A stretch of 64,000 nucleotides of DNA from Corallococcus coralloides DSM 2259. GTDB taxonomy: Bacteria > Myxococcota > Myxococcia > Myxococcales > Myxococcaceae. A program made the translations under genes and the position numbers. Position 1 is the first letter of the stretch. The number at the start of each line of letters is the position of its first letter. The notes below the pieces were generated by a model. That model saw only the letters and a list, made by a program, of their open reading frames with translations, was not told the origin of the DNA and ran no database searches. Location: positions 1,922,001-1,986,000 of the forward strand of contig NC_017030.1 of the NCBI RefSeq assembly GCF_000255295.1, written 5' to 3'. This document shows, one piece after another, positions 16,998 through 25,724 of this stretch.

Positions 16998-18938
16998 CTA
17001 CTGCCGGGAGGCCTGGTTCAGGATTTCAACGACGCGCGCCCGCCTTGGATGGTCTGGAGGGGCGAGCGTCAGGAATCGCTCGTAGGCCTCCGTGCTCTTA
17101 CGGAAGTCCCCAATCTTGACATAGAGCACACCCAGCATGAGCTGGCACTCCGGGAGCTTGGGTGCCTTGGCAGCGCAGTTCTGAGCGACTTCAAGACCCT
17201 TGTCGGAATGGCCTGCTCGGCTGAGCATGTGGACGTGGGCCATGATGTCGGTGATCGAGTTCGCGATGCTCGCCGCCGATGTCATGGCCCGTTGGATATC
17301 CGCCTCGGTCGTGAGTCTGGTGGGGCTGTCGGTCTTTGGCCGTGGAGGGTCGTTGAAGAGCTTTTCGCCGACCAGTTGCACCAGGGCATGGCAGTCCGCG
17401 TTGGTGGGATACATCTCCACGCAGTGATTGCTCAGGTAGACCGCGTCTGGATGCTGCTTGAGCCGGATGGCCCGCGCGACACCCACCTTCATCTTCTTGA
17501 CGTCGGCGGCCTCCTTCGCGGAGATGCGTGGAGGCTCCCTCGTTTCAGGAGCGGGGACGTCTGGCGCGTGGAGTTGGGCGTCTTCCACGGGCGGCGGAAG
17601 CGCCTGGGCCAGCTCGACTCGTGGGGCCGGTGGACTCTCGGCGGTGGCTGGTAGCGAGGACGCCTCGACGGTGATGGGAGCGCGGATCGGCGTGGGCGGT
17701 GGAGCGCCACCGGCTGTCGATGGCGAATGCGCATCCAAGAGCAGCCACAGGCTCGCGCCCACGACGAGCAGTCCTCCCGCGCTCAACCCATAGAGCAGCG
17801 GGCGTGAGGTTCCAGAGGACGCCACGATGGACCGGGGCTGGGTCGTCTCCGTGACGTGCGGGCTGACCGGCCGGACGCGCCGGGTCTGTCGCTCGGTCGA
17901 GGGCCGCGGCGTCACCGGCTCCTCTGGCGCGGTCTGCTGGCGCCAGGACTTCAACTCCTCCAGGAAGGAGCCCGGCACGGACATCTCCCGGCCCTCCTGC
18001 GCCAGGTCCCCCCGGAAGAGCACCCGCAGCAGGTGCGCGATGGTCATGGAGGAGAAGCGCGGGAAGTTCGAGTACAGGAAGCCCGCCAGTGCATCCCCGA
18101 AGGCGTGACTGGATTCGAAGCGCTGCTCCCGGTCCGGGGTCAGCGCCTTCATCACGATGTCATTCAATTCCTTCGGCAGGTCCGGCCGGAGCACGCTCGG
18201 CGCGGGAATCTCTCCCCGCCCCACGCGCATCATCACCACGTGCGGTGGCCCCTCCACCGGAAGCTTTCCGCAGAGCAGCTCATACAGCACGACCCCCGTG
18301 GCCCAGACGTCCGTGCGCGCGTCCACGTCCTCTCCGCGCGCCTGTTCCGGGGAGAAGAAGAGGTACTTGCCCTTCACGACGCCGGGTGCCGTCTTGAAGC
18401 CCCGGATGAGCTGTGCCTTCGCGATGCCAAAGTCGACGATCTTGACCTGGCCTTCGTACCCCAGCAGCACGTTGTCCGGAGAGATGTCCCGGTGAACGAT
18501 GCCTAGCGGCCGTCCGCTGTTGTCCATGCGGGTGTGCGCGTAGTGCAGGCCCCGGCACATCTCCATCGCAATGAACACGGCGACAGGAATCGGCAGGGCA
18601 CCCAGGTCACTCTTCAGCGCGCGCTTGAGGACTCGGTGCAGTGGTTGGCCATCCACGAACTCCATGGCCAGGAAGTACTCCCCATCCACCCGGCCGAAGT
18701 CGAAGACCTGCGCCACGTTGCCATGGGACAGCGTGGCGGAGATGCGCGCCTCGCTGATGAACATGGAGATGAAGGCTTCATCGTTGGCGTACTCGGGAAG
18801 CACCTTCTTGATGAGCACGGGCTTGGTGACGCCCGCGTCGCCGACCAACTGGGCGCGCCACGTCTCGGCCATGCCGCCCCGGCCCAGCCAGGACACCAGC
18901 TCATACCGCCCGAAGATGTCGCCCGCTTGGAGTGCCAT
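16998..18938 (-). CDS. Membrane Ser/Thr protein kinase with C-terminal TPR region (array member 2)
   Basis: 646 residues. The kinase domain (~10-280) is nearly identical to its neighbours: WLGRGGMAETW, VLIKKVLPEY, HRDISPDNVLL, DFGIAKAQLI, SPEQARGEDV. The juxtamembrane linker carries Thr/Arg-rich RPSTERQTRRVRPVSPHVTE. A membrane helix follows (LLYGLSAGGLLVVGASLWLL, ~379-400). The rest is unlike kinase 1 until the last ~90 residues, which again look like TPR helices (LEVAQNCAAKAPKLPECQLM, YVKIGDFRKSTEAYERFL) with paired cysteines. Export-side Pro-rich sequence joins membrane and TPR. It has its own promoter-like box at 18948. Confidence 0.9.
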   Translation of the reverse strand: MALQAGDIFGRYELVSWLGRGGMAETWRAQLVGDAGVTKPVLIKKVLPEYANDEAFISMFISEARISATLSHGNVAQVFDFGRVDGEYFLAMEFVDGQPLHRVLKRALKSDLGALPIPVAVFIAMEMCRGLHYAHTRMDNSGRPLGIVHRDISPDNVLLGYEGQVKIVDFGIAKAQLIRGFKTAPGVVKGKYLFFSPEQARGEDVDARTDVWATGVVLYELLCGKLPVEGPPHVVMMRVGRGEIPAPSVLRPDLPKELNDIVMKALTPDREQRFESSHAFGDALAGFLYSNFPRFSSMTIAHLLRVLFRGDLAQEGREMSVPGSFLEELKSWRQQTAPEEPVTPRPSTERQTRRVRPVSPHVTETTQPRSIVASSGTSRPLLYGLSAGGLLVVGASLWLLLDAHSPSTAGGAPPPTPIRAPITVEASSLPATAESPPAPRVELAQALPPPVEDAQLHAPDVPAPETREPPRISAKEAADVKKMKVGVARAIRLKQHPDAVYLSNHCVEMYPTNADCHALVQLVGEKLFNDPPRPKTDSPTRLTTEADIQRAMTSAASIANSITDIMAHVHMLSRAGHSDKGLEVAQNCAAKAPKLPECQLMLGVLYVKIGDFRKSTEAYERFLTLAPPDHPRRARVVEILNQASRQ

Positions 18939-18947
18939 GGGGCGGAC

Positions 18948-18953
18948 ACTCTA
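18948..18953 (-). promoter_or_regulatory. -10-like box of kinase 2, 9 nt from the start codon
   Basis: TAGAGT on the minus strand, 9 nt before ATG 18938. It is preceded by CCTGGAATCTGGG (read on the minus strand), which is shared almost exactly with the kinase 3 promoter. There is no ribosome-binding sequence in the gap. Confidence 0.55.
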
Positions 18954-19039
18954 AACCCAGATTCCAGGGATGGCAGAATCGAGGCCGTCTTTCTCCTGCC
19001 TGGCTGCCTGGGATGTCAGCGAGTGGAAACGCTGACCGC

Positions 19040-20644
19040 TCAACCCGCGTCGCCGCTCTTCCCGAGCCCCTCCATGACGCGTGCCCGAGCGGGGTCACCC
19101 TCGGCGGCGAGCTTCACGTAGGCCTTGTAGTGCTCCTCGCTCAGCGTGGCGTCGCCGAGCTCCGCGTAGAGAAAGCCCAGGTACCGCTCGCAATCCGGGA
19201 AGGTGGGATCGAGCTTGATGCAAAGCTGGGCCTTCACGAGCGCCACGTCGTAGTTCTTCTCGTCGACCAGTGCCTGGATCTGCTGCCGCAGTTCCATGAT
19301 CTCGTTGGAGGGCGCCGCGGGCGGTGGCGCCACTTCGGCGACCGGTGTGGGCGCTGGCTCAGACGGTGGCTCCAGGGTCGCCATGGGCTGGGGAGGAGGC
19401 TCCTCCACGGGCTGCGTGGCCGTCTGGTGCCTCCACAGGAACACCAGGCCCGCGGCCACGGCAAGGAGCGCTCCCACTCCCAACCCGGTGCGCAGCGGCT
19501 TCGGGGGGGCAGGAGCCGGCGCGGGGACCCGCGGCGCTGGCATTGCCGTGGCCGTCGGATTGCTCGGCCGGACGGGCCGGGGCTGCCGCTGGAGCACCGG
19601 GGGCGGGGCGGGCGGGGTCACGGGCCTCGCTGGCGCGGCCGGCTTGCTCCAGGCCTTCAGGTCCTCCAGGAACGAGCCCGGGACGGACGGCTCGCGGCCC
19701 AGCTGCGCCAGGTCCTCCTTGAACAGCACTCGCAACAGGTGCGCGAGGCTCATGGAGGAGAAGCGCGGGAAGTTCGCATACAGGAACGCTGTCAGCGCAT
19801 CCCCGAAGGCGTGGCTGGAGTCGAAGCGCCGCTGGCGGTCCGGGGTCAGCGCCTTCATCACGATGTCATTCAATTCCTTCGGCAGGTCCGGCCGGAGCGT
19901 GGCCGGCGAGGGAATCTCACCGTTCCCAACGCGACTCAGCACCACGGCCGGCGGGCCCTCCACCGGCAGCTTCCCGCAGAGCAGTTCATAGAGCACCACA
20001 CCCGTGGACCAGACGTCCGTGCGCGCATCCACTCCCTCTCCTCGCGCCTGCTCCGGAGAGAAGAAGTGGAATTTGCCCTTCACCACGCCGGGCTCCGTGC
20101 TGATGCCGCGGATGAGCTGTGCCTTCGCGATGCCAAAGTCGACGATCTTGACCTGGCCCTCGTACCCCAGCAGCACGTTGTCTGGAGAGATGTCGCGGTG
20201 GACGATGCCCAGCGGCCTGCCACTGCCATCCGTGCGGGTGTGCGCGTAGTGCAGCCCCCGGCACATCTCCATCGCGATGAAGACGGCGATGGGAATGGGC
20301 ATCCTGCCCAGGTCGCTCCTCAGCGCGCGCTTGAGCACGCGGTGCAGCGGCTGGCCATCCACGAACTCCATGGCCAGGAAGTACTCGCCCTCCACGCGGC
20401 CGAAGTCGAAGACCTGGGCGACATTCCCATGGGACAGCGTGGCGGAGATGCGCGCCTCGCTGATGAACATGGAGATGAAGGCTTCGTCGTTGGCGTATTC
20501 GGGAAGCACCTTCTTGATGAGCACGGGCTTGGTGACACCCGCGTCGCCCACCAGCTGCGCGTGCCACGTCTCGGCCATGCCGCCCCGGCCCAGCCAGGAC
20601 ACCAGCTCATACCTTCCGAAGACGTCGCCCGCCTGGAGATCCAT
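19040..20644 (-). CDS. Membrane Ser/Thr protein kinase, short C-terminal domain (array member 3)
   Basis: 534 residues, the shortest of the five. The kinase domain (~10-280) has all catalytic motifs (WLGRGGMAETW, VLIKKVLPEY, HRDISPDN, DFG, SPEQARGE). A Pro/Ala-rich linker (APARPVTPPAPPPVLQRQ) leads to a membrane helix (GLGVGALLAVAAGLVFLW, ~384-404). The periplasmic end is only ~110 residues: a Pro/Glu-rich spacer and one TPR-like pair (ALVDEKNYDVALVKAQLCIK, YAELGDATLSEEHYKAYVKL). The shorter tail suggests loss of one repeat block relative to kinase 1. Its start and upstream box are conserved with kinase 2. Confidence 0.9.
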   Translation of the reverse strand: MDLQAGDVFGRYELVSWLGRGGMAETWHAQLVGDAGVTKPVLIKKVLPEYANDEAFISMFISEARISATLSHGNVAQVFDFGRVEGEYFLAMEFVDGQPLHRVLKRALRSDLGRMPIPIAVFIAMEMCRGLHYAHTRTDGSGRPLGIVHRDISPDNVLLGYEGQVKIVDFGIAKAQLIRGISTEPGVVKGKFHFFSPEQARGEGVDARTDVWSTGVVLYELLCGKLPVEGPPAVVLSRVGNGEIPSPATLRPDLPKELNDIVMKALTPDRQRRFDSSHAFGDALTAFLYANFPRFSSMSLAHLLRVLFKEDLAQLGREPSVPGSFLEDLKAWSKPAAPARPVTPPAPPPVLQRQPRPVRPSNPTATAMPAPRVPAPAPAPPKPLRTGLGVGALLAVAAGLVFLWRHQTATQPVEEPPPQPMATLEPPSEPAPTPVAEVAPPPAAPSNEIMELRQQIQALVDEKNYDVALVKAQLCIKLDPTFPDCERYLGFLYAELGDATLSEEHYKAYVKLAAEGDPARARVMEGLGKSGDAG

Positions 20645-20653
20645 GGAGTGGAC

Positions 20654-20659
20654 ATTCTA
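20654..20659 (-). promoter_or_regulatory. -10-like box of kinase 3, 9 nt from the start codon
   Basis: TAGAAT on the minus strand, 9 nt before ATG 20644, preceded by CCTGGAATCTGGG as in kinase 2. It is the closest of the five to a consensus -10 hexamer. Confidence 0.55.
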
Positions 20660-20695
20660 AGCCCAGATTCCAGGGCTGGCGCATTGGGGACCGGG

Positions 20696-22603
20696 TCACT
20701 CCTTCCCGAGCAGCTCGACGACTTTCGCCCGGCGCGGGTGGTCCGCGGGTGCGAGCTTCAGGAAGGTCTCGTAGTGCTGCGTGCTTTCCCGGGGATGGTT
20801 GAGCTTCGCGTGGACGGCCCCGAGCATGAGATGGCATTCCGGCATGTCAGGGTTGTTCGCCGCGCAGTCATTGGCCGCTTCCAGGGCCGCGTCGTAGTCC
20901 TTGCTCTGGATCAGCCCGGAGACCTTCTGCTGGATCTCCTGCTGCTTCGTCTTCACGAGCGAGGAGACCTTCTGCTGCACCTCCTGCCGCTTGGAGTCGA
21001 GCAGTCCAAGGACGCCCTTCTTGGGCGCGGGCGCGCTCTCCGGGACGACGGGTGGCGGCTCCTGGACGGCGCTGGCCGCGACGACGGTGGGCGCCGGGGG
21101 CTGCTCGGCGACCGGCACGGGCTTGGGCTCCTCGGCCACGGCGTGTTGGGGCGCGCGGACGGGCCGGGACGGCTTCCGGATGGGGGGCGCGGGCCGCGTG
21201 GGCTCTGGCGCGATGAGCTCGTCGGCCTGAAGCTCGGTCTCGCCCTCCGGCTCCTGCACCGGACTCGGGGCCGGCGGCTCGGCTTCGACCTTCCTGGCGG
21301 GCGGCTCGGGGTCGGCCTTCGGGGCAGGGGCTTCGACCGCCACGGCCTGGGGCACCGGCGTGGGCCGCGCGACGGGCTCGGGCGAACGGGAGCCCATGAA
21401 GAACCAGAGACAGGCTCCTGCCACGGCCAGGCCTCCCGCCGCGCTCGCGCCGTAGAGCCCCTTGCGCGAGGGACCTGTCGGAACCGTGGGCTCATCCGGC
21501 TGCGTCGTCTCCGTGGGCGGAGGCTTCGCGACGGCGCGCACGAGCCGCCGGGTCTGGACCTGCTCCGGCGGTGGCGCATCCAGGAGCTTCGCCAGCGCGG
21601 GCTCGCCCCACTTCCTCGCCTCGTCATGGAAGGACGCGGGCACGGACAGCTCGCGGCCCTCGTGCGTCAGGTCCGCACGGAACAGCACGCGCAGCAGGTT
21701 CGCGAGGCTCAGTGAGGAGAAGCGCGGGTAATGGGCATGGAGGAACTCCGCCAGCGCATCCCCGAAGGCATGGCTGGATTCAAAGCGCCGCTTCCGCTCC
21801 GGAGCCAGCGCCTGCATCACCAGCGCATTCAGCTCCTCGGGCAAGTCCGGCCGGAGCGTCGTGGGCGCGGGGATGCGCCCATCGGCGATCTTCATCATCA
21901 CCGTCTGGGGCGGCCCCTCCACCGGGAGCTTCGCGCACAGCAATTCATACAGCACGACCCCCGTGGCCCAGACGTCCGTGCGCGCATCCACTTCCTCCCC
22001 GCGTGCCTGCTCCGGGGAGAAGAAGAGGTACTTGCCCTTCACCACGCCGGGCTCCGTCTTGAAGCCGCGCAGCAGCTGCGCCTTGGCGATGCCGAAGTCG
22101 ACGATCTTGACCTGGCCCTCGTAGCTGACGAGCACGTTGTCCGGAGAGATGTCGCGGTGGACGATGCCCAGCGGCTTCCCGCTGCCATCCGTGCGCGAGT
22201 GCGCGTAGTGCAGCCCCCGGCACATCTCCATCGCGATGAACACGGCGACGGGAATGGGCAGCGCCCCCAGGCCTGCCTTCCTCGCGCGCTTGAGCACCTT
22301 GTCGAGCGGCTTGCCGTCGACGAACTCCATGGCCAGGAAGTACTCGTCCTCCACCTGCCCGAAGTCGAAGACCTGCGCCACGTTGCCATGGGACAGCGTG
22401 GCGGAGATGCGCGCCTCGCTGATGAACATGGAGATGAAGGCCTCGTCGTCCGCGTACTCCGGAAGGACCTTCTTGATCAGCACGGACTTGGTGACGCCCG
22501 CGGCGCCCACCAGCTGGGCGCGCCACGTCTCCGCCATGCCGCCCCGGCCCAGCCAGGACACCAACTCATACCGTCCGAAGGTATCTCCGGCTTGCAGTTC
22601 CAT
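20696..22603 (-). CDS. Membrane Ser/Thr protein kinase with long Pro/Glu-rich linker (array member 4)
   Basis: 635 residues. The kinase domain (~10-280) is conserved, with the region after the glycine loop reading GAAGVTKSVLIKKVLPEYAD, a variant shared only with kinase 5. A membrane helix follows at ~382-402 (GASAAGGLAVAGACLWFF). Beyond it is an extended Pro/Glu/Ala-rich stretch of ~120 residues, a helical section with two QEVQQKVS/QEIQQKVS repeats (KRQEVQQKVSSLVKTKQQEI), and a TPR-like end (YDAALEAANDCAANNPDMPE, LNHPRESTQHYETFLKL). The Pro-rich spacer could cross the peptidoglycan. Its linker threonines (ETTQPDEPTVPT) are plausible autophosphorylation sites. Confidence 0.9.
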   Translation of the reverse strand: MELQAGDTFGRYELVSWLGRGGMAETWRAQLVGAAGVTKSVLIKKVLPEYADDEAFISMFISEARISATLSHGNVAQVFDFGQVEDEYFLAMEFVDGKPLDKVLKRARKAGLGALPIPVAVFIAMEMCRGLHYAHSRTDGSGKPLGIVHRDISPDNVLVSYEGQVKIVDFGIAKAQLLRGFKTEPGVVKGKYLFFSPEQARGEEVDARTDVWATGVVLYELLCAKLPVEGPPQTVMMKIADGRIPAPTTLRPDLPEELNALVMQALAPERKRRFESSHAFGDALAEFLHAHYPRFSSLSLANLLRVLFRADLTHEGRELSVPASFHDEARKWGEPALAKLLDAPPPEQVQTRRLVRAVAKPPPTETTQPDEPTVPTGPSRKGLYGASAAGGLAVAGACLWFFMGSRSPEPVARPTPVPQAVAVEAPAPKADPEPPARKVEAEPPAPSPVQEPEGETELQADELIAPEPTRPAPPIRKPSRPVRAPQHAVAEEPKPVPVAEQPPAPTVVAASAVQEPPPVVPESAPAPKKGVLGLLDSKRQEVQQKVSSLVKTKQQEIQQKVSGLIQSKDYDAALEAANDCAANNPDMPECHLMLGAVHAKLNHPRESTQHYETFLKLAPADHPRRAKVVELLGKE

Positions 22604-22614
22604 ATGGGGCGCGC

Positions 22615-22620
22615 ATCCTA
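22615..22620 (-). promoter_or_regulatory. -10-like box of kinase 4, 11 nt from the start codon
   Basis: TAGGAT within TATAGGAT on the minus strand, 11 nt before ATG 22603. The upstream CCCAGG...CCG block is more diverged than in the other kinase promoters. Confidence 0.45.
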
Positions 22621-22702
22621 TACGGAACCTGGGAAACCCCGAACGCAGGCCCCCTGCCTGCCGGGCCCGCGAGCAGTCTCTCCCTGACGGCGTGAAACCG
22701 CG

Positions 22703-24676
22703 TCAGTCCGCGGCGCCGGTCGCCCGCAGCTCGACAAGCTTCTGCACGACGTCGGGACGTCGCGGATGATTGGCGGGCGCGAATGCCAGGAAGCGCTCAT
22801 AGCTTCGCGCGCTCTCCGAGGCCTGGTTCATCTTCGCCAGGACGTCCCCCTGTAACAGGTGACAGTCCGGCTCCCGGGGGAGCCGCGCCACACATTGGTT
22901 GGCTGCGTCGAGCGCTTCCTTCTGGCGGCCTCGCGTCAGGTGCATCAGGACGGCGCTTCGGGAGGACTCCAGCTCCGCCTCGTTGGCGGGCGTCTGCGCC
23001 TGGGGCTTGCGCTGAAGCAAGGCCGACAGTCGATCCTTCACCGCGCTCCGCCGGAGATCGGTGGGGGGCGCGTTCTGCAGGAAGGCCTGGTAGTGGCTCA
23101 CGCTCTTGTCGAGGGAACGGAGCCGTTCGTAGGTGAGGCCCGCCGCCAGCCGGCAGTCCGCGTTGTCAGGCACCGCGTCCACGCAGAGCTGCACCAGCTT
23201 CGCGGCCCGCGTCAGCTCCTTGTTGCTCTTGCCCAGGCGATACACGTCGTCGAGCAGCTTGCGCACCCGCGTCTCGCTCCACGCGTCCTCTGGAGGAGGC
23301 GGGGGCGGCGGCGGTGGCTCCGGAGCGATGCCCGCATCGATATTCACGGGCTGCTCCGGTGCCGGAGCCGGCGCGGGGGCCGAGGTCGCCACCACGGGCG
23401 CGACGGTGGGACGTTCTCCCCGCGGGACCTCCGGTGCGCGCCGGAACGGGGTCCACCAGATGCCGCCGCCCAGCACGAGCAGCGCCGCGCTCCCCACCGC
23501 GAGCCCCACCCATGGCGAGCGGGAGCGACGGACCGGTGCGATCTCGGCCGTCGGCACATCCGGTGCCTCCTCTTCCTGGGACTCGCGCGTGACGACGACC
23601 GGCGTGGGGGATGGCCGGGGTGTCTGGATGGCCCGGAGGTGGGGGACCGTGGGGGTCTGGTCTGGCGTCACGGGTTGCCGCCAGGCCTTGAGCTCCGACA
23701 GGAAGTCGTCGGGAACCGCCAGCTCCCGGCCTTCGTTCAACAGGTCTCCCCGGAACAGCACCCGCAGCAGGTGCGCGAGGCTCAATGACGAGAAGCGGGG
23801 ATGATTCGCATACAGGAAGCCCGCCAGCGCATCCCCGAACGCGTGACTGGTGGCGAAGCGTTGCGCCGGATCCGGGCTCAGCGCCTGGAGGACGATGCGG
23901 TTGAGCGCTTCCGGCAGGTCCGGCCGCAGCTGGCTCAACGGCGGAATCTCGCCGTGAGCAATCTTCATCATCACGACGTGCGGCGGGCCATCCACGGGCA
24001 GCCGGCCACACAGCAGCTCATACAGCACGACGCCCGTGGCCCAGACGTCCGTGCGCGCATCCACCTCTTCACCCCGAGCCTGCTCCGGGGAGAAGAAGAG
24101 GTACTTGCCCTTCACCACGCCGGGCGCCGTTTTGAAGCCGCGCAGCAGCTGCGCCTTGGCGATGCCGAAGTCGACGATCTTGACCTGGCCCTCGTAGCTG
24201 ACGAGCACGTTGTCCGGAGAGATGTCCCGGTGGACGATGCCCAGCGGCTTGCCGCTGCTGTCCGTGCGCGAGTGCGCGTAGTGCAGCCCCCGGCACATCT
24301 CCATCGCGATGAACACGGCGACGGGAATGGGCAGCGCGGGCAGTCCGCTCCGCATCGCGCGCTTGAGCACCTTGTCGAGCGGCTTGCCGTCGACGAACTC
24401 CATGGCCAGGAAGTACTCGCCCTCCACCTGCCCGAAGTCGAAGACCTGCGCCACGTTGCCGTGGGACAGCGTGGCGGAGATGCGCGCCTCGCTGATGAAC
24501 ATGGAGATGAAGGCTTCGTCGTCCGCGTACTCGGGGAGGACCTTCTTGATCAGCACGGACTTGGTGACGCCCGCCGCGCCCACCAGCTGGGCGTGCCACG
24601 TCTCCGCCATGCCGCCCCGGCCCAGCCAGGACACCAGCTCATACCTTCCGAAGGTGTCCCCCGCGTCGAGCGTCAT
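22703..24676 (-). CDS. Membrane Ser/Thr protein kinase with two TPR blocks (array member 5)
   Basis: 657 residues, first in transcription order. Kinase domain (~10-280) as in kinase 4 (TKSVLIKKVLPEYADDEAF), with HRDISPDNVLV, DFGIAKAQLL and SPEQARGEEV. The linker is short, then a membrane helix at ~386-408 (VGLAVGSAALLVLGGGIWW). After a Pro-run (PEPPPPPPPPPED) come two helical blocks: ELTRAAKLVQLCVDAVPDNA with LRSLDKSVSHYQAFLQNAPP, and KEALDAANQCVARLPREPDC with MNQASESARSYERFLAFAPA. The duplicated TPR block resembles kinase 1, at the other end of the array. A GH128-type gene lies downstream after 92 nt... on the same strand below kinase 1's opposite flank lies the unrelated pseudouridine synthase gene. 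Confidence 0.88.
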   Translation of the reverse strand: MTLDAGDTFGRYELVSWLGRGGMAETWHAQLVGAAGVTKSVLIKKVLPEYADDEAFISMFISEARISATLSHGNVAQVFDFGQVEGEYFLAMEFVDGKPLDKVLKRAMRSGLPALPIPVAVFIAMEMCRGLHYAHSRTDSSGKPLGIVHRDISPDNVLVSYEGQVKIVDFGIAKAQLLRGFKTAPGVVKGKYLFFSPEQARGEEVDARTDVWATGVVLYELLCGRLPVDGPPHVVMMKIAHGEIPPLSQLRPDLPEALNRIVLQALSPDPAQRFATSHAFGDALAGFLYANHPRFSSLSLAHLLRVLFRGDLLNEGRELAVPDDFLSELKAWRQPVTPDQTPTVPHLRAIQTPRPSPTPVVVTRESQEEEAPDVPTAEIAPVRRSRSPWVGLAVGSAALLVLGGGIWWTPFRRAPEVPRGERPTVAPVVATSAPAPAPAPEQPVNIDAGIAPEPPPPPPPPPEDAWSETRVRKLLDDVYRLGKSNKELTRAAKLVQLCVDAVPDNADCRLAAGLTYERLRSLDKSVSHYQAFLQNAPPTDLRRSAVKDRLSALLQRKPQAQTPANEAELESSRSAVLMHLTRGRQKEALDAANQCVARLPREPDCHLLQGDVLAKMNQASESARSYERFLAFAPANHPRRPDVVQKLVELRATGAAD

Positions 24677-24685
24677 GGGACGTCT

Positions 24686-24691
24686 ACCTTA
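24686..24691 (-). promoter_or_regulatory. -10-like box of kinase 5, 9 nt from the start codon
   Basis: TAAGGT on the minus strand, 9 nt before ATG 24676, preceded by CCCAGGATTCTGGG, a variant of the block upstream of kinases 2 and 3. No ribosome site is visible in the gap. Confidence 0.45.
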
Positions 24692-24768
24692 GTCCCAGAA
24701 TCCTGGGAGCGCCGAATAGACGTCTTCGCGTCTGTCCAACCCTGTGTGTAGGTTGGAACCTCACCCCG

Positions 24769-25671
24769 TCAGGGTGACTGCTGTGCGGCCCCGGCGGCGA
24801 GCGTGACGTACAGGCGGCCCAGCTCGGTCAGCTCGCCGGAGGCGCCCAGCAGGTTGATGGAGGGGATTTCATTGTTGCGCCCGGAGAACCACGCGTAGCG
24901 CTCGATGGCGGGCTCCGCCTCCAGATAGCCAATGGCATCCACCATGTACTTCTTCTGCACGTCCACGGTGATTTCGTTGTGCGGCCGGTCACCGCAGGCG
25001 AACTCCGTCAGCCAGAGGGGCTTGTTGTACTTCTTGAACTTCTCCACGTACCACTTGAGCGCGCCCACGTCGCACGCGTACCAGTGGATGGCAATGGCAT
25101 CCACCTGACAGTTCGCGCAGGCTTTGAAGAAGGCATCCAGGTACACCACGGGGTCGGTGAAGGTGACGCCGTCCTCCGACACGCAGTCGCCGCAGTAGTT
25201 CACCGCCGGGGACACCAGCTTGAGCCCCTTGCGGCGGGCCACCTCCTCCAGCACGGGCCAGAGCGCCGCGGCCTGGCGGGGCGTCTTGTTCGCCTGCGAC
25301 TTGAAGTTGGGCTCGTTGAACCCCAGCAGGACCTGCGCGCCCGCGGGAATCTCCGACTCGAGCTGGGCCACCGTGGGCGTGCCGCCCCAGGCCATGGGCA
25401 CGAAGGAGACCTTCTCCGAAACGTAGACGCTGGCCGCGCCGCTCTCCGGCTTGGGCGACCAGTTGTACCACCAGCTCATCCCCGGGGAGAGCGCCTTCAG
25501 GTCCTCCGCCGAGTGATAGCCATACCCGAGTCCCCGCTTCGCGCTCTTCGTCACGCCGGGGGCCGGATCCTCTGGCTTGGAAGGCTTCCCGGCCGCGGGG
25601 TCGCACGCCACGAGCGGCGACAGCAAAACGGCCAGGGACAGCGCGACGGGGAGCCGGGGGGAGGGGCGCAT
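24769..25671 (-). CDS. GH128-type (asl1-like) glycoside hydrolase lipoprotein
   Basis: 300 residues from ATG 25671; the TTG two codons upstream is less likely. The signal ends in a lipobox (LLSPLVAC|DPA). After a Pro/Lys-rich spacer, the catalytic domain starts at RGLGYGYHSAEDLKAL and contains WWYNWSPKP, GFNEPNFKSQ (acid/base Glu), AIHWYACDV and LWLTEFACGD (nucleophile Glu), then YAWFSGRNNEIP. This is the signature order of the Glyco_hydro_cc family, whose characterised members are endo-beta-1,3-glucanases. Paired cysteines (NYCGDC, CANC, WYAC) suggest disulfides in the exported form. Attack on fungal or yeast glucan by this predator is inferred. It lies upstream-facing of the kinase array but is on the same strand with a 92-nt gap. 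Confidence 0.85.
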   Translation of the reverse strand: MRPSPRLPVALSLAVLLSPLVACDPAAGKPSKPEDPAPGVTKSAKRGLGYGYHSAEDLKALSPGMSWWYNWSPKPESGAASVYVSEKVSFVPMAWGGTPTVAQLESEIPAGAQVLLGFNEPNFKSQANKTPRQAAALWPVLEEVARRKGLKLVSPAVNYCGDCVSEDGVTFTDPVVYLDAFFKACANCQVDAIAIHWYACDVGALKWYVEKFKKYNKPLWLTEFACGDRPHNEITVDVQKKYMVDAIGYLEAEPAIERYAWFSGRNNEIPSINLLGASGELTELGRLYVTLAAGAAQQSP

Positions 25672-25724
25672 GGCCAATCACTCTACGCCCGGGTGTCGGG
25701 TGGGCGTCGAGTCCTGGCGTCACG

